64,000 bases of DNA, taken from contig JBGQBO010000017.1 in NCBI GenBank assembly GCA_041494885.1, positions 1 to 64,000 of the forward strand. Direction: 5' to 3'. Below the pieces are notes generated by a model. The model saw only the letters and a program-made list of their open reading frames with translations. It had not been told where the DNA came from and did no database searches. Below, one piece after another: positions 51,705 to 59,630 of the stretch; position 1 is the stretch's first letter; the number at the start of each line of letters is the position of its first letter. The position numbers were made by a program, and so were the translations under genes. Origin of the DNA: JAIQFV01 sp041494885 (GTDB lineage: Bacteria > Acidobacteriota > Terriglobia > JAIQFV01).

Positions 51705-53714
51705 TTAGAAATAGAGGCGCAGCGATGTATAGGGCAGATTTGCCCGATAATTCTGGTTGTTCAGGAATTTCTCCTTGTAATCAAAGCGCTGGAACCCGGC
51801 GTTCCAATCCACATGCTCGTGCAGTTTGATGGTGAGCCGGACTTCAGGCGAGTGGAACTGCAAAGGATAAGACGAAATCAACTGGCTCGGGGAACTCGCA
51901 ACCTGGTCCCCCTGTCCTTTATCCTTCTCGATGCGATAACCGAAGGAGAGGCCCACTCGAGGATGGATCTGCACATGGGAGTTGAAGAAGAAGTAATGGT
52001 CTCTCAGGAAATACAAGCTATCCCCCGTGGTTTGGACGCCGCCGAGAAAAAAGATGATCGAGGAGTCGGAGGTAAGCCGGTTATAGGTATAGCCTGTCGT
52101 CAAAGAGAACTTTGAGCTCGGTGTAAAGTCCGCTGACGCGCTGAAGATCCGACCCTTGGCATCCACACCGAAATTCTGGCCCCCCAGGGTGAGCGCGGGG
52201 TTGTTGTTGTCCCGGGTCACCAGCGAGGCATTGAGGGTGAACGTCTTCGACGGTTTGACGCTGGTGCGCACCCGGAAGTTGTTGTAGTTGTAATTGGAAA
52301 GCCGGGTGAAAACGTTGTCCGCCGAGCCCCGCTCAAAGTCAAAAAAGACGGTCCAGATGGAAGCGGGTCGCGCCTTGAATCCCACAACCACCGAGTTGGT
52401 GTGGTTGAACTGGATGTCGGGGTCTATGGACGTTCCCAAAGGCGGCTGAATTGCAGCCCCTAACTCCACTCGACGCGCCGTATAACGATAGCCGACATGG
52501 CCGGAAAATCTTGGACTAAACTTGTAGTCCCCCTCAACGTAATTGGAGAAGAGGCGATATCCGACCAGCTCGAAGGTCAGAGAGGGAACAAAGAGAGGGG
52601 CGAGCGTGGTGGTTCCGAAAGCGGTGGTGCGACTGCGGAACAGCGACTCGAGAATACTGTCTCCACCCGTGATGCGGAAATTATTCACTCGGAACGTGTC
52701 TGAGATGGTCAAACGGTCGGTGGCAAAGAAAGAGGCGCCAAAGTCACCTATCCCGTTCGGCCGCCTCGCGCTCCCGGGCCCCTTGAAAAGATCCAGAAGA
52801 ATATTGTTGTTGGAGGCGTCAACCCCCTTCACGACCTCAGTAAGATCGAAGGTGGTGGTCCCGGTCGAATAAATGAATCGGCCGGTAAAATCCAACTTTT
52901 TCTTAATCAGGGTGTGTGCGCTGAACCGCGTGAAGGGCATGTGGGTGCGCGAAGGGATATCCCGCTGCAAGAAAGTAATGACGCTCGTATTCGTTGGGTT
53001 GTTTCCCACATTGAGGGAGGGAACCGCATAAGTCGTGTTGTCCTTAAGAATGCGATATCCCTGCAGGAATGAAATATCAAATACCCACACCTTGGCATCA
53101 AAACCAACCCGCCAGTCATTGGCCTCAGCCCGGATCGGGGACAGGATCGGGAACTCATCGCGTTGGTAATCGTACGTGGTAACCGTATTCCCATTGCTTC
53201 GGTCCATGGTGTAACCGACATAGAACTTGAAGCGTTGATTGTCCGGGAACAAGGCCAGATTGAAGTCGCCGAACTTACGGTTGGTATCGGCGAGGTGCTG
53301 ATTCAGCGCGAACGTGGTGAGGTTGTTAAAATAGTCAAACTGGCGGAAGTTGGCGTCAAAGCGGTACCACCGGTTCTTCTCCACATCCACGCGCAAGAAC
53401 TCGTTGGGATCGCCGCCCCAACCGAGTGCAGTCACATGGAAAAGATCGAACAGCCCACCCTCGCCATTCTTCGATCGCGCCAGAAAATCGTAATTGAAAA
53501 GCCGAAAGCCGCGACCGTAATTCAAATCGCTGCGGTACTTGTTGTCGTTGCCGTCCCTGCCCAAAAACCGCACTCCCAGTTCGGCGTCCTGGGTCAAGGT
53601 ATAGCCCCCCAGGACCGTATCGCTGGAAGGCGCAGGGGACTGCGCCCGTACGAGGAGTGCTCCCAGCGTGATCCCCAGAACGATCAAAAGTGTGAATCCG
53701 ATTTTATTTTTCAT
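51705..53714 (-). CDS. mtrB: MtrB/PioB-family outer-membrane beta-barrel
   Basis: 669 residues from ATG 53714. Signal peptide cleaved after LLVRAQ; then LGGYTLTQDAELGVRFLGRDG and many alternating beta strands (RFKFYVGYTMDRSNGN, RVGFDAKVWVFDISFLQGYR), ending in SLRLYF with a C-terminal aromatic residue typical of outer-membrane barrels. This is the sheath of decaheme conduits. It lies 49 bp after the decaheme gene. Unlike Shewanella MtrB I see no N-terminal CxxC. Confidence 0.88.
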   Translation of the reverse strand: MKNKIGFTLLIVLGITLGALLVRAQSPAPSSDTVLGGYTLTQDAELGVRFLGRDGNDNKYRSDLNYGRGFRLFNYDFLARSKNGEGGLFDLFHVTALGWGGDPNEFLRVDVEKNRWYRFDANFRQFDYFNNLTTFALNQHLADTNRKFGDFNLALFPDNQRFKFYVGYTMDRSNGNTVTTYDYQRDEFPILSPIRAEANDWRVGFDAKVWVFDISFLQGYRILKDNTTYAVPSLNVGNNPTNTSVITFLQRDIPSRTHMPFTRFSAHTLIKKKLDFTGRFIYSTGTTTFDLTEVVKGVDASNNNILLDLFKGPGSARRPNGIGDFGASFFATDRLTISDTFRVNNFRITGGDSILESLFRSRTTAFGTTTLAPLFVPSLTFELVGYRLFSNYVEGDYKFSPRFSGHVGYRYTARRVELGAAIQPPLGTSIDPDIQFNHTNSVVVGFKARPASIWTVFFDFERGSADNVFTRLSNYNYNNFRVRTSVKPSKTFTLNASLVTRDNNNPALTLGGQNFGVDAKGRIFSASADFTPSSKFSLTTGYTYNRLTSDSSIIFFLGGVQTTGDSLYFLRDHYFFFNSHVQIHPRVGLSFGYRIEKDKGQGDQVASSPSQLISSYPLQFHSPEVRLTIKLHEHVDWNAGFQRFDYKEKFLNNQNYRANLPYTSLRLYF

Positions 53715-53763
53715 GTTGTGCGTTTCTCCCAATCTATCGTTAGCGGTCTAGGCCCATCAATCG

Positions 53764-54738
53764 TCATCGGAAGTAAAATCGATCGACATTCGATCCGTGA
53801 ATCTTGACATGGCAGGTCGTGCAGTTCTGGAATCGCGCTGTAGCCTGATTATGAAATGACGGCGTATCGGGTGCTCCCACAGTGCCTGCATTGCTGTGGC
53901 ATTCCAGACAAAGGATCCGCAATTCATTGCGCTTCAAAAGCTTGGCATTGTTGGAACCGTGGGGAGTGTGGCAGATCGCGCAGCCTTCCTCGCGCAACGG
54001 GGCATGCTCGAAGACGAAGGGGCCCTGTTTCTCAGCATGGCACTTCAGGCAGGGAGCGTCTCCGCTCGAAGTCAATCGCACCTGCTTCAGTTCAAAGCCG
54101 CCATGAGGATTATGGCAGTCACTGCACTTCATGGTGCCTTCCATGACCTTGTGACGGAAGGGCATGGCGAACTGCGCTTTGATTTCATTGTGGCACGAGA
54201 AGCAGAGCATGGGTTCCTTCTGAACCAGCATCTTCTGAGCCGTGGCCGTTGCCGAATGCGGGGCGTGGCAATTGATACAGCTGACATCATTGCGCCAGTG
54301 CTCACCCCGGCGGAAGTTGTTGTGTTCCTCTTTTCCGGCGTGGCAGCGGAGACAGGTTTCGGAAATTTGTTTGGCTGACTGACCCTCGAACCTGTGAATC
54401 TTGGTCTTGTCCCCGCCCGCATCCACGTGGGCCTTCCCCGCACCGTGACACGCCTCACAGCCTTTGTTATCGGCCGTCCAGTTGCCGTAACGTGTCAGCT
54501 TGAAGTGGCCCGTTTTTTCGAAATTGTTATAAGTCTCTTCGTGGCAGGTCTTGCAGGTTTCAGCCCCGACATAATCCTCCGCTTTGTAATTCGCCGAGGT
54601 GGCCTGCGGTGCTTTTCCCTTGTCAGGCTTCGCGGACTTCGAGAAGGAAATGGAATAGGCGCCCACAAGTCCTACAAGCACCAAGCCGCCGATCAGCGCC
54701 CTTTTGATCGCCTTCAGCGGGCTCGTGGATGAGGTCAT
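53764..54738 (-). CDS. mtrA: Decaheme cytochrome c (MtrA/DmsE/PioA type)
   Basis: 324 residues from ATG 54738 with AAGGAG at seven bases. N-terminal helix (IGGLVLVGLVGAYSISF), then YVGAETCKTCHEETYNNFEKTGHF. Ten CxxCH motifs (CKTCH, CEACH, CLRCH, CINCH, CFSCH, CSDCH, CLKCH, CAICH, CLECH, CTTCH) with MKCSDCHNPHGG and GCAICHTPHGS, the DmsE/MtrA pattern. It should sit inside the MtrB barrel and carry electrons across the outer membrane. First gene of its block. Confidence 0.93.
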   Translation of the reverse strand: MTSSTSPLKAIKRALIGGLVLVGLVGAYSISFSKSAKPDKGKAPQATSANYKAEDYVGAETCKTCHEETYNNFEKTGHFKLTRYGNWTADNKGCEACHGAGKAHVDAGGDKTKIHRFEGQSAKQISETCLRCHAGKEEHNNFRRGEHWRNDVSCINCHAPHSATATAQKMLVQKEPMLCFSCHNEIKAQFAMPFRHKVMEGTMKCSDCHNPHGGFELKQVRLTSSGDAPCLKCHAEKQGPFVFEHAPLREEGCAICHTPHGSNNAKLLKRNELRILCLECHSNAGTVGAPDTPSFHNQATARFQNCTTCHVKIHGSNVDRFYFR

Positions 54739-54923
54739 AGTAATCTCCTTGTAGTTCATACTGAGTAGGTAAGTTCAAAGACGTGCGGTGTTGCCGGGAA
54801 TGACAGCAGGGATAACCAGCAATGCGGAACGCAAGCTTGGTTTAAGGGCGGATTCTAGCCAATTCCGACCGGAGTTGTCATTAATCATATACATGAAATC
54901 TCGTGAATCAGTATTTGCTTCGA

Positions 54924-54940
54924 TTGCATTCTAGGTGCCA
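54924..54940 (-). promoter_or_regulatory. Strong candidate sigma54 promoter of the mtrAB block
   Basis: Minus strand: TGGCAC, five bases, ATGCAA; ten of eleven consensus positions match TGGCAC-N5-TTGCA, the best such site I found. The predicted start near 54914 leaves about 176 nt before mtrA, similar to the leaders of resB and the NapC-like gene. Confidence 0.6.
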
Positions 54941-55116
54941 TTGCACCAAACTAGCGGCAATGATACAGCTTAGTGCAAAATTTCACATAATAAGATAGCA
55001 ATTAGTACGCCAATGAAGTTTGGAAGTCAAAGAAAAGGTGTGGTTAGTATACTATTTAGAATCAACATATTAGATTAGTCCAAAAACCTAAGGCCAGGAA
55101 ATAACGGGAACTTACC

Positions 55117-55156
55117 GTTGCAATGCAACAGAGTGTTTCAGTGAAAGGTTGCAAAC
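55117..55156. promoter_or_regulatory. GTTGCAATGCAAC palindrome and half-site, possible enhancer
   Basis: GTTGCAATGCAAC (55117-55129) is a perfect palindrome around one base; GTTGCAAAC follows at 55148-55156. They lie 203-242 bp upstream of the predicted sigma54 start of mtrA. The preceding TTACCGTTGCA is identical to the sequence before the NapC-like gene (23327-23337). The gap 54739-55430 is AT-rich and otherwise empty. Confidence 0.45.
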
Positions 55157-55430
55157 GGAGGCCCTATCTCCGAACTGATAGACGGTAAAATATATGTTCG
55201 ACTCTAAACACGGAAAGGACTTTTTGACCCAGAAAGAGGGAAAAATTGGACAGTTTGGTCGGGATCATCCAATCACAGTGCTCCGCAGAGAGATCCCTCG
55301 ATTTGGATATGGAGCTTTTGGTAGCTTTCGGAACTGTGAATTCTGACCGTGAATCGGCGGTAACCAGGCTCGTGAAGGGGACCTGCACGTTCGTGGCGAA
55401 GAACCCCGCCGCCTTTGGCGCTCACAATGG

Positions 55431-55748
55431 CTAGGTCGGACAGGGTGTTCTCACGCTCCGAACTTGGAGGCGGTTCTCTCTGAAGCGGGTGTTTTGGAGG
55501 ATGCCATCATCCCCATCGTGACATTTGTAGCGTAAGGCAGCACTCCCGCTGGTCCCTCCCACATAACTAACCACGCAGCCGGAGATTCCTGGCGTGGCTG
55601 TTGTGGCAATCCACCCATTCCGCATGACGATTCGAGTTGAGGGGGGAAGCGTTTTCGCTAGCTTCATGTAACCGGAGCGCTTCGTCGTTATCCAAGCCTC
55701 AACGTTCAGGTGGGAAGGTGGAAGTCCCTTGTCAAAAAGGTGTGTCAA
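55431..55748 (-). CDS. Uncertain hypothetical protein or gene remnant
   Basis: 105 codons from a TTG. In-frame sequence upstream also reads like protein (LNIPAIVKQDALTHLFDKG) until a stop, so the gene may start at a non-standard codon or be truncated. GWIATTATPGISGC and GGTSGSAALRYKCHDGDDG look protein-like but I recognise no family. No ribosome site is visible. It may be a decayed gene. Confidence 0.25.
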   Translation of the reverse strand: MTHLFDKGLPPSHLNVEAWITTKRSGYMKLAKTLPPSTRIVMRNGWIATTATPGISGCVVSYVGGTSGSAALRYKCHDGDDGILQNTRFRENRLQVRSVRTPCPT

Positions 55749-55876
55749 AGCATCCTGTTTGACAATGGCTGGAATGTTCAGGATCGATTGAAGAAGGGGG
55801 GCCTACAGTAATTGGAGGCGGTAACCAGATAAGTCAACGCACTTTGGAGGCAAGGAAACTCTTAAACACGGGCAGA

Positions 55877-57178
55877 TCAATACATAAAATCTCTCACATC
55901 ATAAATGGAGAGCTTTGCGGGCGGAACGGGGTGGTTCGCCCGGAGTTGTTGGCGCATCATTGTCATCTGCGTCTTGATCTGAGTAGGGGATAGAGGGCGG
56001 ATTCTCTCCTCCAGGGCTTTGCTCGTGTAGGCCATCTCAGGAAGTTGCACAAACTCGGAGAAATAAATCAGATCGTGGTCGGTCAGGGGAAGGGATCGCA
56101 GCAGCTTGACGGTCTTCTCGATATGCTCCGCGTTGAATTTCATTCCTCCAATCCCCACCATGATGATCAGTCCCACGGCGAGATTGGCTTTCTTGACGTG
56201 CTCAACGGCTTCCCGGATATCTTCACTCCGTCCGGGCTTGTTGAGGAAAGCCAGGAGCGGATCACTTCCTGTTTCAACGCCGATGTAAACCCGTTTGAGG
56301 TTTCGTGCGGCCATCTCTTTGAAATCATCGACGGACTTCTGCTTGGTGGAGAAAGAATCCATGAACGACACAATGCCGTTGAAGTGGATGGGGTGTGCTT
56401 TTTTCCAGAGGGTGCGATCTTCCTTCTCCATGCCCGCCGGGGTGATGTCAAATTCTTCATTGATGGCATCGAGAAACTTCAACAGGGTTTTCTGGGGGGC
56501 AACAAGGGCATTAGCGTCGCCCAGAAAAATGGTTCGGCGCAGTCGGAGCGATTCGCCGTAGTAGCGCCGGATATTCTTGAGGTGCTTCCGAAACTCCGTC
56601 GGTGTTTTAATGCGAAATTCGCGATCCCGGTAAAATGTGCAGAAAGTGCACTGGTTGTAATGGCATCCCTCGGTCCCCTGGACAACGAGTGAACGGTACT
56701 GGTCAGGTGGGAGAATGCTGATCGGCTTATAGATCTGAAGAAATTCCTTGGCCCGATCTGCGTAACGATCCAGGTTGTAGGAGAGGATCCGTTGCATCCA
56801 CTCCTGCACCGCTTTGGCCTCGCCCACTGGGACATGCTGTTCGATCAGATCCTTCATTTTCTGCTGTTGCAGGGCCTCGAGGACATCGTGAACGGTCTCC
56901 TGCGCGTTCGAGTAGAATTCTTCTACTTCCTTGAATTCAAGCGATCTTCGCATGGTGAGAGGCGAACCCAGCTTGTCAGTCTTCCACTTGACGAGATAGC
57001 GATTGTCCTCGCTGCGCTGGAATGTATGTCCATTCAGAAAAATGGAGATCATCCGGCCTTCACGGTCAAAATTGAGGCTGTTATTAAAGTGGTTCAGGCA
57101 GATGGAGATGGAGTCATGCTTGGCATGAATAATGACCCGCTGGTTGCGGAAATTGTTGAGTGTGACTTCCAGGCGCAT
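55877..57178 (-). CDS. Radical SAM protein of unknown function
   Basis: 433 residues. The iron-sulfur motif is CHYNQCTFCTFY, a CX4CX2C spacing in place of the canonical CX3CX2C, followed by radical SAM barrel features (FLGDANAL, RVYIGVETGSDPLL, LIIMVGIGGMKFNAEH). The N-terminal 160 residues form a separate helical part. Similar CX4CX2C proteins exist in a Elp3/HemN-related group without a firmly assigned substrate. The neighbours do not indicate a pathway. Confidence 0.85.
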   Translation of the reverse strand: MRLEVTLNNFRNQRVIIHAKHDSISICLNHFNNSLNFDREGRMISIFLNGHTFQRSEDNRYLVKWKTDKLGSPLTMRRSLEFKEVEEFYSNAQETVHDVLEALQQQKMKDLIEQHVPVGEAKAVQEWMQRILSYNLDRYADRAKEFLQIYKPISILPPDQYRSLVVQGTEGCHYNQCTFCTFYRDREFRIKTPTEFRKHLKNIRRYYGESLRLRRTIFLGDANALVAPQKTLLKFLDAINEEFDITPAGMEKEDRTLWKKAHPIHFNGIVSFMDSFSTKQKSVDDFKEMAARNLKRVYIGVETGSDPLLAFLNKPGRSEDIREAVEHVKKANLAVGLIIMVGIGGMKFNAEHIEKTVKLLRSLPLTDHDLIYFSEFVQLPEMAYTSKALEERIRPLSPTQIKTQMTMMRQQLRANHPVPPAKLSIYDVRDFMY

Positions 57179-57294
57179 ATTGTGAAGAGATCGTCGGTCG
57201 CTACCCCTACGGTCCTCTTTTTCTCCTTATCAGGGAATGCAAACTGTTGCTTGTTTGGGGCAGAACAGGGCCGGATGAATTACCTGCGAAAAAC

Positions 57295-57343
57295 TCCCGA
57301 AGGGGCGGCAAAACTCTGTGGCGTGAATGCCGTCCCTTCGGGA
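57295..57343 (-). terminator. Terminator of gdhA
   Basis: Arms TCCCGAAGGGGCGGCA (57295-57310) and TGCCGTCCCTTCGGGA (57328-57343) pair with one mismatch. On the minus strand the stem is followed by GTTTTTC, giving a good intrinsic terminator for the glutamate dehydrogenase gene, 87 bp after its stop. Confidence 0.65.
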
Positions 57344-57429
57344 ACAAGCTGTGGGCTTAAGAAGGGCACCTCGCTGCAGGAGGCCTCTGGCTGAGGCCAC
57401 GCGCAGCTTTAAACCATTTCAGCAGTCGA

Positions 57430-58704
57430 TCATGGGAACAGGCCACGCAATTTGAACGCCTCGGCCACGCGACCGACGGCGAGCACGTACGCCGCTTTTC
57501 TCATGTTAACCTTCTTGTCCTTATGGATGGCCCAAACTTCGTTGAAGCTGCGAGTCATGATCTTCTTCAACCGGGAGTTCACATCCTCGATGTCCCAGTA
57601 CAGTTCCTGAACGTTTTGCACCCACTCGAAATAGCTGACCGTAACTCCGCCGGCATTTGCCAAAATGTCGGGAAGGACAACGATCTTACGGTCGTAGAGG
57701 ATCTCGTCGGCGCCCGGGGTGGTCGGTCCATTGGCCGCCTCGGCCACGATCTTTGCATTGATCTTTGCAGCATTCTTCAAGGTGATGCAATTCTCAAGCG
57801 CCGCGGGGACCAGGATGTCGCACTTGAGCGTCAGGATTTCTTCATTGGAGATCGAGTCGGTGCCCGGGAACCCCACCACGGAGCCGGTCTGGTTCTTGAA
57901 TTCCAGCACCTTTCTCGGGTCGAATCCCTGGGTGTTCAGGATGCCCCCCCGAGAATCACTGACCGCAATGATCTTCACTCCCAGGTCGTGGAGAAGGTAG
58001 GCTGCGATGGATCCGGCATTGCCATACCCCTGGATCACGGCGGTGGAGGTCTTCAGATCGATTCCGAGCTTCTTTGCGGCTTCTTCAATGATGTAAACAC
58101 AACCTTGCGCAGTGGCTTCATTCCGTCCCAGCGATCCCCCCAGCGCCAGGGGCTTTCCGGTGACCACGCCCGGCACGGCATAGCCCTTGTTCATGGAGTA
58201 GGTATCCATGATCCAGGCCATGGTTTGGGCGTTGGTATAAACATCCGGGGCCGGGATGTCTTTTTCAGGGCCGATGATGATCGAGATTTCGGAGGCAAAA
58301 CGACGGGTCATTCGTTCCAGTTCGCCCTGCGACATATCCTTTGGGCTGCATGTAATACCGCCCTTGGCTCCCCCGTAAGGGATGCCCACCGTCGCGCATT
58401 TCCAGGTCATCCAACTGGCCAGGGCCTTGACTTCGTCGAGGGTGACATTGGGATGATAACGGATACCCCCCTTGGAGGGACCTCGGGTGGTGTTGTGTTG
58501 TACCCGATGGCCAATGAAAACCTCAAGCCGACCGTCGTCCATCCGGGTCGGGATGGCGACGGTAAGACATCGTTCGGGAGTTCTGAGTTTCTTTCGGACG
58601 CCCTCGTCCAGCCCTAAAATGTCCGCGGCATCCGCGAATTGTTTCTGGGCTATTTCGAAGGCATTCAAGGTTTCGGTTAACTCTTGAGTCATTGTTGGTG
58701 TCAT
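57430..58704 (-). CDS. gdhA: Glutamate dehydrogenase (Glu/Leu/Phe/Val family)
   Basis: 424 residues, AAAGGAAAC before the ATG. RGPSKGGIRYHP and WKCATVGIPYGGAKGGI hold the substrate-binding and catalytic lysines; DIPAPDVYTNAQTMAWIMD follows; the Rossmann glycine motif VIQGYGNAGSIAA is in the second half, then DILVPAALENCIT and VAEAANGPTTP. It interconverts glutamate and 2-oxoglutarate with NAD(P). Monocistronic by its terminator and upstream gap. Confidence 0.95.
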   Translation of the reverse strand: MTPTMTQELTETLNAFEIAQKQFADAADILGLDEGVRKKLRTPERCLTVAIPTRMDDGRLEVFIGHRVQHNTTRGPSKGGIRYHPNVTLDEVKALASWMTWKCATVGIPYGGAKGGITCSPKDMSQGELERMTRRFASEISIIIGPEKDIPAPDVYTNAQTMAWIMDTYSMNKGYAVPGVVTGKPLALGGSLGRNEATAQGCVYIIEEAAKKLGIDLKTSTAVIQGYGNAGSIAAYLLHDLGVKIIAVSDSRGGILNTQGFDPRKVLEFKNQTGSVVGFPGTDSISNEEILTLKCDILVPAALENCITLKNAAKINAKIVAEAANGPTTPGADEILYDRKIVVLPDILANAGGVTVSYFEWVQNVQELYWDIEDVNSRLKKIMTRSFNEVWAIHKDKKVNMRKAAYVLAVGRVAEAFKLRGLFP

Positions 58705-58823
58705 GATGTTTCCTTTCTAGAGAGGTTTGCCGTTCGTTTCTTGCTCTGAGAGTTCTATTACGGAAGAACTGGGTTCAAAAGATCCGAGATACGAAGAATC
58801 AAACCGGAGAGTCTGAACGATAC

Positions 58824-59075
58824 TCAATTGTTTCCGGTTAAAATCCCCTTCACCATTTCATCCAGCCGATGCTTGAGAATTCTCCTTACTGTTCGAGCAC
58901 TTGAGATATACGACTCTATGAGGGCGGACTCTAAATAAATTGCTTTCAGACTCCCGTGCGGGTGAAATTTATCCTCAGCACAGGGGTTTCGAATGCCGAA
59001 CCTGCACAGTGTGGATCCAGGCGGACACTCTACTCGATCACCTCCTTTGAATTTCCTCTTATTTGATTCATTCAC
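58824..59075 (-). CDS. Uncertain 83-codon frame after the OsmC-like gene
   Basis: GTG at 59075 overlaps the OsmC-like stop (GTGA), suggesting coupling, and the sequence (FKGGDRVECPPGSTLCRFG, ARTVRRILKHRLDEMVKGIL) is not obviously nonsense, yet I recognise no family. AAAGGAGGTGATC inside it is a perfect complement to the 16S 3' end, which could instead serve a shorter unseen frame. Confidence 0.25.
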   Translation of the reverse strand: MNESNKRKFKGGDRVECPPGSTLCRFGIRNPCAEDKFHPHGSLKAIYLESALIESYISSARTVRRILKHRLDEMVKGILTGNN

Positions 59076-59461
59076 CCGATTTGAACTTCGATCTTGAACG
59101 CGGACCGCAACGTATGTTCGAGAGGGCAGGATTCAGCCGCATGCCGCAGTGCCTCACGATAACGCTCCGGCACCTCGGGGGGCAGATGAATGCAGGCGCT
59201 CACCTTCGAAATTCGTGTTGGATTTTCTTCCTGCTCCCAGTCGAGGTGGAGCGAGAAATGGTCCCCCGGCAGGTTCCGGGCCCGGAAGAAATGTTCAATA
59301 TACACCGCCATGCTGAGGCCCAGGGAGGAGACAAAGATCTCGTTGGCGGTCATGGCGGAATCACCCCCTCCGGCGGTGGTCGGCTGGTCACTCAGGATCA
59401 AATGATTCCGCGTATGGGCCTCAAAGGAATACTTCTCACGATGCTTTACAATCACAGACAT
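59072..59461 (-). CDS. OsmC-like protein lacking the peroxidatic cysteine
   Basis: 129 residues with OsmC/Ohr fold signatures: GGGDSAMTANEIFVSSLGLSM and RHAAESCPLEHTL. The second cysteine of the family (SCPLEHTL) is kept, but the first, normally in a segment such as ALAGCxxM, is replaced here by SLGLSM. Peroxide reduction is therefore unlikely in the usual way. It lies downstream of the NfnAB-like genes with the same orientation. Confidence 0.85.
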   Translation of the reverse strand: MSVIVKHREKYSFEAHTRNHLILSDQPTTAGGGDSAMTANEIFVSSLGLSMAVYIEHFFRARNLPGDHFSLHLDWEQEENPTRISKVSACIHLPPEVPERYREALRHAAESCPLEHTLRSAFKIEVQIG

Positions 59462-59630
59462 TTTTCCATTACCTCCCCACCGCCCGCGGCCTTCTCCCGA
59501 GTCGCACAGCGCCTGGGTGCTACCAGGCCAAGGTCCTAAGGACGGGACAATTCATTCTCTGGTTGCATTCGAATGGTCATGACAGCGGGCTCAGAGGGCA
59601 TCCTTTGAATGCGGGGCGTCCAGGAGCCCC

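Noticed and set aside
55164..55388. Minus-strand frame of 74 codons upstream of mtrA
   Set aside because: No ribosome site, no recognisable motif, and it lies in an AT-rich regulatory gap.
57523..58617. Long plus-strand open frame (364 codons) opposite gdhA
   Set aside because: It is a shadow of the strongly biased gdhA codons; no protein family is seen and no ribosome site supports it. The same applies to the 378-codon frame at 36248-37384.
59030..59052. GATCACCTCCTTT as the 3' end of a 16S rRNA gene
   Set aside because: The preceding bases lack the conserved 16S helix 45 and no rRNA body is present. It is a strong ribosome-binding sequence read on the other strand, or chance.
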